Of a DNA stretch of 64,000 nucleotides, positions 8,473 to 17,200 are shown in pieces. Numbering within the stretch: the first letter of the stretch is position 1; each line of letters opens with the position of its first letter. Below the pieces are notes generated by a model. The model was not told the DNA's origin and did not search any database. It saw only the letters and a program-made list of their open reading frames with translations. The stretch comes from Flavobacterium collinsii (GTDB taxonomy: Bacteria; Bacteroidota; Bacteroidia; Flavobacteriales; Flavobacteriaceae). The stretch covers positions 1 to 64,000 of the forward strand of contig NZ_CADCST010000082.1 in NCBI RefSeq assembly GCF_902804485.1, written 5' to 3'. The position numbers were made by a program, and so were the translations under genes.

Positions 8473-9546
8473 CTAGAAAGAGTATGTTGTAGCGACTAAT
8501 CCGAAGAATGATCCTCCTGTTGGAGCAGCATCTTTATCCAAAAAAATATCCTGAGAAGCAGCGTCGTATCGTAATTCCGGGATAATTGTTAGTTTCCCTA
8601 CCTTGTAATTTAAAGAAACGGTGTTGGCAAAAACATTCGATCCTGTTAAGGTACCCAAACTGGCCGCAGCATCTTTCGCATCGAAATATTCCATACGGTA
8701 AGCCAAGCTCAATGATGGTTTAAAAGCATAATTTGCATATCCTACCAAAGCAAACCAATCACCATCTAGTGCACTGTCAATATCATTATTTGTTTTAGCA
8801 TAAGTAGCATTAAATCCTAAAGAAAAGGCATCCGTTATCGCTTTAGAGGCTACAAAATCAATTTGCGTTTTATTCTCCTCAGAAGCAGGATTACTGCTAC
8901 CTGAAGTAAAATTCAAATAAGCACTGCCTGTGTCTCCGATATACCCCACTTGTGCTATGTATGTTTTTTGACTCGAACCTGCATCCATTGCCGACTTAAA
9001 GTCGGTTGGGTTTGTGATACCAAACATCGCGGTGAACTTGCCTGATGTATATTGCGCTTTTAGTCCAGTATTAAAAAAAGGGCCATAAGAAAAAGCATAA
9101 GACATGCTGTAGTTTTTATTCCCGATCGCATCCAGTACTTCATACCCGATATGAGTTCCGAAACTACCTGCAACAAACTTAAATTTATCGGTAACCTGAT
9201 AGGTGAAAAATAATTGTTTAATTAAAAATTTTGCATTTATATCTTTATCTGTTGTTTCGTTATAGGAGAACTCCCCCGCTCTCTTCCCAAAGCCTAAATC
9301 GACAAAAACCGAAGCTTTTCCGAAGGTATGTCCAGCCTGAACAGAGGCCATCCCTAATTCGAATGAGTCCTGAGAATTTGTAAAACTTGTCAATCCATTC
9401 ATCTGTTTTGAAAAATCATATTTATAATACGCATCTGCTGATCCTCCCCAAGTGGTTGCCGGTGAAGTCGCAGCCTCAGTTTCCTCTTGGGCAAAAGCAA
9501 AAGAACTCGTTAACATCACGGCTAAAATGTGCAATACTTTTTTCAT
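8473..9546 (-). CDS. Outer-membrane porin (beta-barrel porin-2 type)
   Basis: A 357-residue outer-membrane barrel. A clean signal peptide (MKKVLHILAVMLTSSFAFAQ) is followed by alternating strands with periodic aromatic girdles and motifs such as SFELGMASVQAGHTFGK and VDLGFGKRAGEFSY. The chain ends in VATTYSF with the terminal Phe needed for barrel assembly. It resembles the OmpL-like porin-2 family common in Bacteroidota; the solute is not known. It is monocistronic, with its own terminator, and the large gap upstream (9547-10453) leaves ample room for regulation. Function beyond general porin is inference. Confidence 0.82.
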   Translation of the reverse strand: MKKVLHILAVMLTSSFAFAQEETEAATSPATTWGGSADAYYKYDFSKQMNGLTSFTNSQDSFELGMASVQAGHTFGKASVFVDLGFGKRAGEFSYNETTDKDINAKFLIKQLFFTYQVTDKFKFVAGSFGTHIGYEVLDAIGNKNYSMSYAFSYGPFFNTGLKAQYTSGKFTAMFGITNPTDFKSAMDAGSSQKTYIAQVGYIGDTGSAYLNFTSGSSNPASEENKTQIDFVASKAITDAFSLGFNATYAKTNNDIDSALDGDWFALVGYANYAFKPSLSLAYRMEYFDAKDAAASLGTLTGSNVFANTVSLNYKVGKLTIIPELRYDAASQDIFLDKDAAPTGGSFFGLVATTYSF

Positions 9547-10092
9547 GTTTTAATTGGTTTTGGTTATTAATTGATTCTGGTTAGTTAATCTTTTATATAG
9601 GTAATTGAATACTATAAGCCACTTTTAAAACCTCTTATTCCCTCTAAAACTCCTTCATTTTCAGTAGCGAATTTATTAACTTTTGTATGAGTAAAAGAAT
9701 CCAAATCTACTTTTCTACTGTTTTTAAAGAAGAATTATGGATTACAAAAATTAGCCTCTCTATAATCGTTATTTGGCATTATTAGTTATTCTTTTTTAAA
9801 AAATCAACAACTACATTTTAACAAAAACATTAAAAAATTAAAGGTAAAAACAAAACAACAAGTAAAAATTAGCCGAAAAACATCAAAATTTAAATCTTAA
9901 AAACAATACACCCATCAAAAAACAGGGTATATAATAAAATAATAAAAATAAAGGCAAAATTCAAAAAACACATATAACACGAAAAAGGATAATTTCAAAA
10001 AGTAAAAATTCCTACAAAAATTACAACCCAGAAAAGCAAGGGACACATCTAAAAACACAACCGCTTTACCCCTAAAACAGCTGTTACTAAAA

Positions 10093-10127
10093 ACAAAAAA
10101 AGCCTGTTCCATTTCGAACAGGCTTTC
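10093..10127 (-). terminator. Orphan terminator hairpin
   Basis: AGCCTGTTC and GAACAGGCT form a nine-base stem around a six-base loop. On the minus strand it is followed by seven Ts, the pattern of an intrinsic terminator. No protein gene ends here, so it may end a small RNA or a leader read from the right. Confidence 0.65.
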
Positions 10128-10305
10128 TCAAAAAAGCTTCACTATGCTTAACTAAAAATCAAATCACAATGTGCTATACTAAATAAAAGCTTCTATAACC
10201 GATCAGCTTAAGATCTATAGAAAATCCTTTTTAAGAATGCTGATAAGCTTGGCACAAAAAAAAGACGCACCAGGGGGCTATCGTGTTGACACAAGTATAA
10301 AAAAT

Positions 10306-10404
10306 AACACGAATTACACAAATCACCACTAATTTTTTTGTGAAAATAATTTCACAAACCAGGCTGACCAATTAAAATTTGTGCAAATTAGTGCAATTTG
10401 TGTT
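10306..10404. repeat. Palindromic intergenic repeat, family F
   Basis: AACACGAATT...CACTAATT on the left is mirrored by AATTAGTGCAATTTGTGTT on the right (10386-10404), giving an imperfect inverted repeat of about 19 bases around a 50-70 base centre. It lies just downstream of the aldo/keto reductase gene. Confidence 0.6.
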
Positions 10405-10453
10405 CAGACTGTAGCGAAGGGATATGTCTTTTTCCGGGAATCTAAAAATTGGC

Positions 10454-11410
10454 TTATGCTAAAATTTTCTCGATTGCATTTAATTCATCTTGCGTAAAAT
10501 CAAGATTTTGCAAACACTCTATATTATTATTCAATTGACGTACAGAACTTGCTCCGATCAAGACCGAAGTAATTCGTTTGTCTTTTTGGAGCCACGCTAA
10601 AGCCATTTGAGCCAAAGACTGGTTTCTGTTTTTAGCAATTTCATTCAACCGAACTAATTTTTGGATGCGTCCTTCCGTAACCTCATCTTCTTTCAAATGC
10701 CCGTTTGGATTATGTGCTCTGGAGTTTTCTGGAATTCCGTTTAAGTATTTATCCGTAAGAAGTCCTTGAGCCAAAGGAGAAAAGGCGATACACCCTACTC
10801 CTTTTTCGTCCAGAACATCAAGCAAACCGTTTTCTACCCAACGCTCCAGCATGGAATATTTTGCCTGATGAATCAAACATGGTGTTCCCAAGTGTTTTAA
10901 AACATCAACCGCAACACTGGTTTGCTCTGCCGAATAGTTGCTTATTCCCACATACAAAGCTTTTCCGCTTCTCACCGCATAATCTAAAGCCATCATGGTT
11001 TCTTCAATTGGAGTTTCCGGGTCAGGGCGATGCGAATAAAAAATATCCACATAATCAACTTTCATTCTTTTCAAACTCTGATCCAGGCTCGATAACAAAT
11101 ATTTTCGGGAGCCCCAATCTCCATAAGGTCCGTCCCACATCGTATAACCGGCCTTTGTTGAAATAATAATTTCGTCTCTTAAATTTCCCTGAAAATTATG
11201 CCAGAGAATCTTTCCAAAATTAGTTTCTGCCGATCCCGGAACTGGTCCGTAATTATTAGCCAGATCATAATGTGTAATTCCTTTATCAAAAGCCTCCACA
11301 GCAATGCATTCTGCAGTATCAAAATTATCTACTGATCCGAAGTTATGCCACAATCCTAAAGAAATCTGCGGCAGCAGCAATCCACTTTTTCCACATCTGT
11401 TGTATTTCAT
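10454..11410 (-). CDS. Aldo/keto reductase (YghZ/Gpr-like)
   Basis: NADPH-dependent oxidoreductase of the aldo/keto reductase superfamily. The sequence follows E. coli YghZ (Gpr, L-glyceraldehyde-3-phosphate reductase) closely over long runs such as KYNRCGKSGL, THYDLANNYGPVPGSAE, SRKYLLSSLDQSLKRM and IAFSPLAQGLLTDKYL. The catalytic tetrad is visible as Asp49, Tyr54, Lys86 (STKAGY) and His127 (YSHRPD). At 318 residues it is slightly shorter than the E. coli protein. It is cytoplasmic with no signal peptide and stands alone on the minus strand, upstream of a repeat and the orphan terminator. The physiological substrate here is inferred. Confidence 0.92.
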   Translation of the reverse strand: MKYNRCGKSGLLLPQISLGLWHNFGSVDNFDTAECIAVEAFDKGITHYDLANNYGPVPGSAETNFGKILWHNFQGNLRDEIIISTKAGYTMWDGPYGDWGSRKYLLSSLDQSLKRMKVDYVDIFYSHRPDPETPIEETMMALDYAVRSGKALYVGISNYSAEQTSVAVDVLKHLGTPCLIHQAKYSMLERWVENGLLDVLDEKGVGCIAFSPLAQGLLTDKYLNGIPENSRAHNPNGHLKEDEVTEGRIQKLVRLNEIAKNRNQSLAQMALAWLQKDKRITSVLIGASSVRQLNNNIECLQNLDFTQDELNAIEKILA

Positions 11411-11488
11411 TATTATATTTTAAAGGGTGTACATTTTATAATTTTAAAGGTAGAAAAAAAACAAATTCCTTTTGCGGCATTTCAACTT

Positions 11489-12832
11489 TCAATCGGTAAC
11501 AAAACAAGAAGCAGGCAGATTCACTTCATTGAAAAGATCAGACTGAATAGTATTTCCCCAAGCAAAACGAATTTTTACAGGGCTCGACACTTTTTTACTT
11601 GTCAAAATGACCTGATCCCTTAGTATAGAAGCTTCGGCTGGATAAAAAATTTCATCTGCTCCAGCCATTTCAAACTGACTGGAGTTTTTATTCTTAAAAT
11701 GCAATCCGTCAGCAGCATCGAAAGAAACTATTATTTCATTCTCTTCTACTATAAAATCCTTAAAGAGTGGTCCGTTTACCAAATTCGATTTGATTTTATA
11801 GGTTTCAGCCAAAGCCAAATTCGCCAGACGGATTCCTACTGATTTTTTATCTTTTGGATGAATCTCTTTCACGTCTGAGACATCACTGATTACGACCATC
11901 CCGGTTTTAGGAACTTTATCAAGCAATTTTCTTTGTGAGTCTCTTAAAATAACATTGAAGAAATTATTACTTCCGGTTTTATAGGGAGCAATTTGAACAT
12001 AATAAAAAGGGAATTCGTCTTTCCAGACTTCCCGCCAGGAGGCGATCAAAGCAGTCAGAATTTCATCATAAATCAGAGATCCCACATTTGACTCTCCTTG
12101 ATACCAAATAGTTCCGGCTATTTTAAATCCAGCAATTGGGTGAATCATTGCGTTATAGGCACGACCGGGTTTACGTGGCTCATATTCCTGCCCATTAAAT
12201 TTTCTGGCACTTTCAAGTAAGACAGGATCATTCTGAACAACTTCGCTTGGTATCCAGATTTCTGCCGTAGTTCCTCCCCAATTGGAAGATATCAATCCGA
12301 CAGGAACATTTTTCAAATCCTCACGCAAACGTTTCGCAAAGAAATAACCTATTGCGCTAAAATCTTTCATGGTTTCCGGAGTTGATTCTGTCCAGCTTCC
12401 TAAAAGGGTATACTGAAGTTCTGCCGATGTTAATTGAGGAACATTAAAAAAGCGAATAGCAGCGTCAGCAGCATTTTTCATTTCCTCTTCTCCATTATCG
12501 ATTCCCCAGCTAGCCGACATTTCCATATTAGATTGTCCGGTACAGAGCCAAACTTCCCCTATGAGAATATTGTTAAGCACAATCTCCCTGTTCCCTTTTA
12601 TCAAAATTGTATAAGGACCGCCTGCTTCGGGAGTTTCAATAATAATCTCCCATTGCCCCTGATGGTTTACAATCACCTGATACTTAATATTGTCCCAACT
12701 TGGAACTAGTGTAATTTCTTCTTTTGGATTCGCCCAACCCCAGATTTTTACTATGGAATTGCGCTGCAATACCATATTGTCGCCAAAAATATTCGGAAGT
12801 GTTAGGTTTGTTATCATGGTATGGAAAATCAT
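11489..12832 (-). CDS. Sialate O-acetylesterase (SGNH-type)
   Basis: Carbohydrate esterase that removes O-acetyl groups from sialic acids or related sugars. The nucleophile motif is TGQSNMEM (Ser101), the WGGTTAEIWIP and WYQGESNV blocks are the other family landmarks, and the DVKEIHPKDK segment near residue 330 supplies the Asp/His pair. The N-terminus NLTLPNIFGDNMVLQR is the usual start of the mature enzyme, but no signal peptide precedes it, whereas most relatives are secreted. ATG at 12817 is an alternative start and also lacks a leader. It lies 60 bases downstream of the L,D-transpeptidase gene in the same direction, so both concern cell-envelope glycans. Confidence 0.88.
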   Translation of the reverse strand: MIFHTMITNLTLPNIFGDNMVLQRNSIVKIWGWANPKEEITLVPSWDNIKYQVIVNHQGQWEIIIETPEAGGPYTILIKGNREIVLNNILIGEVWLCTGQSNMEMSASWGIDNGEEEMKNAADAAIRFFNVPQLTSAELQYTLLGSWTESTPETMKDFSAIGYFFAKRLREDLKNVPVGLISSNWGGTTAEIWIPSEVVQNDPVLLESARKFNGQEYEPRKPGRAYNAMIHPIAGFKIAGTIWYQGESNVGSLIYDEILTALIASWREVWKDEFPFYYVQIAPYKTGSNNFFNVILRDSQRKLLDKVPKTGMVVISDVSDVKEIHPKDKKSVGIRLANLALAETYKIKSNLVNGPLFKDFIVEENEIIVSFDAADGLHFKNKNSSQFEMAGADEIFYPAEASILRDQVILTSKKVSSPVKIRFAWGNTIQSDLFNEVNLPASCFVTD

Positions 12833-12892
12833 AAAAAAGAAAACAAACTTAAATCTATTATTTCCTATTTGCTATCTATTTAAACACTTCTT

Positions 12893-14473
12893 TTATTCTT
12901 CTGTCAGCAGTTTTATCAGACTTTCGTCTCTCTGATAAATGTCTTTATAAAAATTCAATTGTCCTTTGCGATCTACCCAGGCAGTAAAGTAGCCAATATA
13001 AACAGGCACCTTTCTTTTTAAAGTATACCAGTTTTCTTTACCGGCATGCATGGCTTTATCGATTCGTGCAGGGGTCCATGAAGGATCTTGCTTTAAGAGT
13101 TCGATTGCAAGTTCTCTAGGTTTCCCTACACGTACGCAACCGTGACTAAAAGCTCTATTTTCTCTTTCGAACAAACTTTTGGCAGGTGTATCATGCAGGT
13201 AAATGTTATTTGAGTTTGGAAACAGAAACTTTACCAAACCCAGCGAATTATTCTTTCCGGGTAACTGACGAACCGCACCGTTATTCCATTCAAGATTTTT
13301 CTCTCTCAGATAATTCTTGTTCTTAGCCATTCCGGGTTTGATCTCTTTATTGATTATACTAGTGGGTACATTCCAATACGGACTAAAAACAATATTGTTC
13401 ATCATTCCGCTAAAAATAACGGTTTGTGTCATCGCTTTGCCCACCACTACCGGCGACACAAAAACAATTTCCCCATTTCGGATTAAATACAATCTGAACT
13501 CAGGAATATTAACTTCTATATATTCTTTTCCTTTTTCAAGTTCCGGATCGATCCATCGACAGCGTTCCATATTGACAATAATCGTTTTGATTCTATCAGA
13601 AACAGGCACATTCAGTTCGACAATATGCTCTGGCAGGATTATATTTTTAGGTGTTAGGCCATGATGTGATTCAAAATTCTTAACCGCTGCAATTAAAACG
13701 GAATCACAGACATTACCGTTATTGTTTTCCTTTAAATCACCTGTTGCATAAAGTCTCGCCCTTATCTGTCCAATAGCGGCTACAGAGTCACCTGTTTTAA
13801 AACTTTTAAAACCTTCTTCTGTTTCAATGGTTTTCCATCCTCCTTTTTTCTCTATTTCTCTATATTGATGAAGTGCATCGCGAAGTTTATAGTACTGACT
13901 GAACATTTTGCTTTTCTTATCATCGCTAATCGTGGCCTTTTTATAAATTGAATCAGAAAACACCTGATAGTTTACTTTTTTTCGCGGTAAAAGCCATTCC
14001 AGGGACTTTGTGGTCTTCTCGTCTACTCCGGATACTTTTTTGACGTAGTAGAAATACAAATTAGTAATCATCAAATCGGTATCGACTTTCGATAGTTTAT
14101 TGTCAGCAGTGTGCTCAAATATTGGACTGATCTTTTCTTTATAAGGAAAATTAGCTTTCAGTCCTTCCTGATCCAGTCCTTTGTATTTGTTGAATAATAA
14201 ATTCCCAAATTCTACAACTCCTTTATTGTCGAGCCATAACTGAGTAGAATTGTGTTTTTTGTACAACGCCAGAACGTCCTCCTGAAACTTAATCAAATTG
14301 GGGTAGGCCTGATAAAAACCTACAATACCTGAGCTGTCAATTTTAATTTTAAGTTCCGGCACGATGTGCTGTGTTGCTTTTTTCGATTCTTCACCCTTTA
14401 CTTCCGATTTCTTATTACAGGAAACAACGCTAAAAAGAAGGACAACAGCAATAAGGGGGGACAAAAACTTCAT
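12893..14473 (-). CDS. L,D-transpeptidase lipoprotein (YcbB/LdtD-like)
   Basis: Cell-wall cross-linking enzyme that forms 3-3 bridges in peptidoglycan. A lipoprotein signal ends in VVSC (Cys19). The middle has a peptidoglycan-binding-like helical domain with ARLYATGDL and VKNFESHHGLTP. The C-terminal YkuD domain carries NVPTSI, the histidine of IYLHDTPAKSLF and the catalytic SHGCVRV with Cys446. The 526-residue length and the long inserted domain before YkuD match the YcbB/LdtD class rather than short periplasmic Ldt enzymes. It is read together with the downstream esterase gene. Assignment to the family is firm; the exact physiological class is inferred. Confidence 0.9.
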   Translation of the reverse strand: MKFLSPLIAVVLLFSVVSCNKKSEVKGEESKKATQHIVPELKIKIDSSGIVGFYQAYPNLIKFQEDVLALYKKHNSTQLWLDNKGVVEFGNLLFNKYKGLDQEGLKANFPYKEKISPIFEHTADNKLSKVDTDLMITNLYFYYVKKVSGVDEKTTKSLEWLLPRKKVNYQVFSDSIYKKATISDDKKSKMFSQYYKLRDALHQYREIEKKGGWKTIETEEGFKSFKTGDSVAAIGQIRARLYATGDLKENNNGNVCDSVLIAAVKNFESHHGLTPKNIILPEHIVELNVPVSDRIKTIIVNMERCRWIDPELEKGKEYIEVNIPEFRLYLIRNGEIVFVSPVVVGKAMTQTVIFSGMMNNIVFSPYWNVPTSIINKEIKPGMAKNKNYLREKNLEWNNGAVRQLPGKNNSLGLVKFLFPNSNNIYLHDTPAKSLFERENRAFSHGCVRVGKPRELAIELLKQDPSWTPARIDKAMHAGKENWYTLKRKVPVYIGYFTAWVDRKGQLNFYKDIYQRDESLIKLLTEE

Positions 14474-14564
14474 AACTATTATTTTTACAATAAAAGTAGA
14501 AAAGTTTTGCCGAAGATTAGCCTACAGCACAAAATATTACCGCTCCTTTAATCACTGAAATAAA

Positions 14565-14600
14565 AGCAAAAAAAAACTCCAGACATATGATATCCGGAGT
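14565..14600 (-). terminator. Terminator of the DUF1573 gene
   Basis: On the minus strand ACTCCGGATATC... pairs with ...TCTGGAGT around a central palindrome, followed by about nine Ts. It lies 27 bases past the stop. Confidence 0.75.
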
Positions 14601-14626
14601 CCCTGCTTTATAACTAACCTCTAAAT

Positions 14627-15043
14627 TTAAATCACTGTGCCTTTTAGAGTAAGGATTTTTGGAGTGCTTTCGGCACTTGTAGTCACAGTAACTGTTTTTG
14701 TAAAACCACCTTTGTTCGCTGCGTTGTAAGTAGCAGTTACTTTAGCTGATTTTCCTGGCAAAACCGGTTCTTTAGTATAATCTGTTGCTGTACAGCCACA
14801 AGATCCTTGTACGTTTGTAATGACAACAGCCGTTTTTCCCGTATTTTTAAATTCGTAAACAATTACTTTTGGAGTTCCCTGAGGAATTTCACCCACATCT
14901 ATAGTTTCTGCTTTCCATACCACAGCTGAAGCAGCTACTGCAGTAACTTTTGTTTCTGAAGTAATGGATTTTAGTGGTGCAATCGCCGAAAAAGACATTA
15001 AACATAATGCCAAAGACAACATCGAAATTTTAATCATTTTCAT
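14627..15043 (-). CDS. DUF1573 exported protein
   Basis: A 138-residue secreted protein with one DUF1573 (ASPM-SPD-2-Hydin-like, immunoglobulin-like) domain, very common in Bacteroidota and of unknown role. A leader of about 25 residues is followed by the family motifs VWKAETIDVGEIPQGTP, YEFKNTGKTAVVITNVQGSCGC and a C-terminal ILTLKGTVI. The CGC triplet is the conserved cysteine patch of this family. It has its own promoter box at 15074 and a terminator, and is transcribed away from the two-component genes. Whether the divergent sensor kinase controls it is not shown. Confidence 0.88.
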   Translation of the reverse strand: MKMIKISMLSLALCLMSFSAIAPLKSITSETKVTAVAASAVVWKAETIDVGEIPQGTPKVIVYEFKNTGKTAVVITNVQGSCGCTATDYTKEPVLPGKSAKVTATYNAANKGGFTKTVTVTTSAESTPKILTLKGTVI

Positions 15044-15073
15044 AGCTAAATATTTTATTGGTTAATGATATTT

Positions 15074-15081
15074 CAAAAGTA
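15074..15081 (-). promoter_or_regulatory. -7 promoter box of the DUF1573 gene
   Basis: TACTTTTG on the minus strand fits TAnnTTTG and lies 30 bases before the ATG. Confidence 0.5.
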
Positions 15082-15133
15082 CTCCCGAACTGAGCAAGAC
15101 GCTGTTAACCGCTTTCAAATCTTTGTTAACGAC

Positions 15134-15164
15134 TTGTTAATTGGTGTTTTTAACTATAAATTTG
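15134..15164 (+). promoter_or_regulatory. Promoter of the two-component operon (TTG-N20-TAAATTTG)
   Basis: TTG at 15134-15136 and TAAATTTG at 15157-15164 are separated by 20 bases, an excellent Bacteroidota promoter. Transcription would begin near 15171, which rules out the upstream TTG at 15141 as the kinase start. Confidence 0.65.
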
Positions 15165-15197
15165 ATTAATATTACACCATCAAAAAATACCTTTTTC

Positions 15198-16460
15198 TTG
15201 AAACTCAACAAACTCAATAGCATCATCATCTTAGGATTAATAGCCATTATAAGCATACTGGTGGCACAATTGCTTTGGACTAAAGAGGCTTTTACTTTAG
15301 AGCAAAAAAAACTCAATCAAAAAGCACATATCGCTTTACTCGAAGTAGCCAAAAAATTATACGAAGGAACCAATCATGAGCTGCCTGCACAAAGCCCCGT
15401 TCAAAAAATTGCCAACGACTATTATATCGTAAATATTGACAATGATTTTGAACCCGATATTTTAGAATTTTATCTGAAAAACGAATTCAAAAAAATGAAT
15501 ATCACCACCGACTTTGAGTATGCTATGTACAATTGCCAAAGCGACGAAATGGTGTATGGAAATTATATTTCTTTATCTGAAAAAACTAAAGTAAAGCAAT
15601 CGGTTTATTTTCCAAAACATAAAAATTTGGTTTATTATTTTGCCATACGTTTTCCAAATGAAACGACCTATTTGTTTAGTTCGATGCGATTTTGGTTCAT
15701 ACTTTCGATTGCTTTGATTCTTATTTTACTGATTTATGTGTATTCTATTTTTACGCTTTTGCAGCACAAAAAGTACTCGGAACTGCAGCGTGATTTCATC
15801 AACAACATGACCCATGAATTTAAAACACCCTTATCCTCTATTCTAATTGCCTCGAAATACTTAATTGAGCAAAAACCAATTAAAGACGATAAAAAACTCT
15901 ATACCTATACTGACATTATTATCAATCAAAGCCACAAACTGAACGGTCATATTGAGAAAATTCTGAATGTTGCCAAGTCAGATTATGCTCCTCTGGAATT
16001 ACAGAAAGAAACGGTTTCACTTGTTCCGATTATTGAAGAAATCATCCAGAACATTCTTTTAAAATATCCTGAAGCAAACATCAAAATTGAAACACTCTCC
16101 AATGAGTATAAAATAGAAACTGATGTTTTTCACTTCTCCAATTTAGTCTATAATTTACTCGATAATGCGGTTAAATATTGTTCTGAAAAGTCTCTGGTCA
16201 TAATTGGAATCGCGGTCGAAAATTCTGTTTTAAAGCTAACTTTTAAAGACAATGGAATTGGAGTTTCTCCTAAGAACATTTCCTTTATCTTTGATAAATT
16301 CTATCGCGCTCCAAACGAAAAAAGCAATGAGGTAAATGGCTTTGGACTTGGCTTGTATTATGTAAAAGAAATTTGCAACTTGCATAACTGGAAAATAAAA
16401 GCCGAAAACAATTCGGAAAAAGGCATCACTATAACTTTATCAATTCCCTATAAAAAATGA
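15198..16460 (+). CDS. Membrane sensor histidine kinase
   Basis: Sensor of a two-component system. I place the start at TTG 15198 (MKLNKLNSIIILGL), because the frame continues upstream only into the promoter; this gives 420 residues. A first membrane helix (about 8-27), an extracytoplasmic sensing segment of about 135 residues and a second helix (about 165-186) precede the HisKA domain with the phospho-accepting His206 in NNMTHEFKTPLSS. The ATPase domain shows the N box (NLVYNLLDNAVKY), the G1 box (FKDNGIGVS), the F box and the G2 box (GFGLGLYYVKEI). The stop overlaps the regulator start by four bases. The signal is unknown. Confidence 0.9.
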   Translation: MKLNKLNSIIILGLIAIISILVAQLLWTKEAFTLEQKKLNQKAHIALLEVAKKLYEGTNHELPAQSPVQKIANDYYIVNIDNDFEPDILEFYLKNEFKKMNITTDFEYAMYNCQSDEMVYGNYISLSEKTKVKQSVYFPKHKNLVYYFAIRFPNETTYLFSSMRFWFILSIALILILLIYVYSIFTLLQHKKYSELQRDFINNMTHEFKTPLSSILIASKYLIEQKPIKDDKKLYTYTDIIINQSHKLNGHIEKILNVAKSDYAPLELQKETVSLVPIIEEIIQNILLKYPEANIKIETLSNEYKIETDVFHFSNLVYNLLDNAVKYCSEKSLVIIGIAVENSVLKLTFKDNGIGVSPKNISFIFDKFYRAPNEKSNEVNGFGLGLYYVKEICNLHNWKIKAENNSEKGITITLSIPYKK

Positions 16461-17140
16461 AACAATTCAAAATACTTTATACCGAAGACGATGAGACCCT
16501 CGCGTTCCTGACCAAAGACAATCTGGAACAAAATAACTATGACGTACATCATTGTAGTGATGGAATAACGGGTTTACAAAACTTTAAAAAAGAGAATTTT
16601 GACATTTGTATCCTTGACATCATGATGCCTAAAATGGATGGTTTCGAGCTGGCTACTGAAATCAGAAAAAGCAACAGCGATATTCCGATTATCTTTCTCT
16701 CTGCCAAAACATTAAAAGAGGATCGCATAAAAGGATTGCGTTTAGGCGCCGATGATTATCTTGTAAAGCCTTTTAGCATTGAGGAATTGCTTTTAAAAAT
16801 TGAAATTTTCCTAAAACGTTCGCAGAAAAATATCCCCGTTGAAAAACTAGTCTATGAAATTGGAAAATATCAATTTGACACCAGCAACTTTGTTCTTTTC
16901 AATGAAAGCGAAAAAATTAGCCTTACGCAACGTGAAGCTGAATTATTGAAATTATTTTTGGACAACAAAAATTCTGTTTTAAAAAGAGAACAGATTCTTA
17001 CCTCGCTTTGGGGCACTGATGATTATTTTATGGGACGCAGTCTGGACGTTTTTATTTCACGTCTTCGTAAGATTTTAATCAACGAAAAAGACATCACTAT
17101 TGAAAATTTACACGGAATTGGATTTCGGTTTACCATGTAA
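16457..17140 (+). CDS. Response regulator, OmpR/PhoB type
   Basis: DNA-binding partner of the preceding kinase, translationally coupled through an ATGA overlap. The receiver domain has the acidic pair in YTEDDE (Glu10, Asp11, Asp12), the phosphorylated Asp54 in CILDIMMPKMDG, Ser/Thr at FLSAK and Lys in LVKPFS. The C-terminal winged-helix domain ends with ENLHGIGFRFTM, preceded by LTQREAELLKLFLDN and RSLDVFISRLRKIL, all typical of the OmpR family. It resembles the RprY regulators of Bacteroidota. Targets cannot be told from the sequence. Confidence 0.93.
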   Translation: MKQFKILYTEDDETLAFLTKDNLEQNNYDVHHCSDGITGLQNFKKENFDICILDIMMPKMDGFELATEIRKSNSDIPIIFLSAKTLKEDRIKGLRLGADDYLVKPFSIEELLLKIEIFLKRSQKNIPVEKLVYEIGKYQFDTSNFVLFNESEKISLTQREAELLKLFLDNKNSVLKREQILTSLWGTDDYFMGRSLDVFISRLRKILINEKDITIENLHGIGFRFTM

Positions 17141-17200
17141 TTTATCCCTTTTAATTCTTTTATATTTTTTGTATTTTAGTATCTATAATTTTTCCCCGAT

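Larger units (their letters stand above)
9547..10453. other. Gene-free stretch of about 900 bases
   Basis: No credible protein gene is seen on either strand; the open frames are short and low-complexity. The first part (about 9800-10080) is very A-rich. The second part holds a strong hairpin terminator without a gene (10093-10127), inverted AAGCTT-containing segments (10186-10250), and a palindromic repeat (10306-10404). The left end must carry the porin promoter and leader. Confidence 0.6.

Noticed and set aside
9687-9785. 32-codon plus-strand frame in the gap upstream of the porin gene
   Set aside because: It is too short, has no matching promoter box and resembles nothing known.
9915-10112. 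65-codon minus-strand frame rich in Phe and Tyr
   Set aside because: It starts inside the orphan terminator hairpin and reflects the A-rich stretch; no promoter or similarity supports it.
13317-13664. 115-codon plus-strand frame
   Set aside because: It is antisense to the L,D-transpeptidase gene, whose catalytic motifs are intact.
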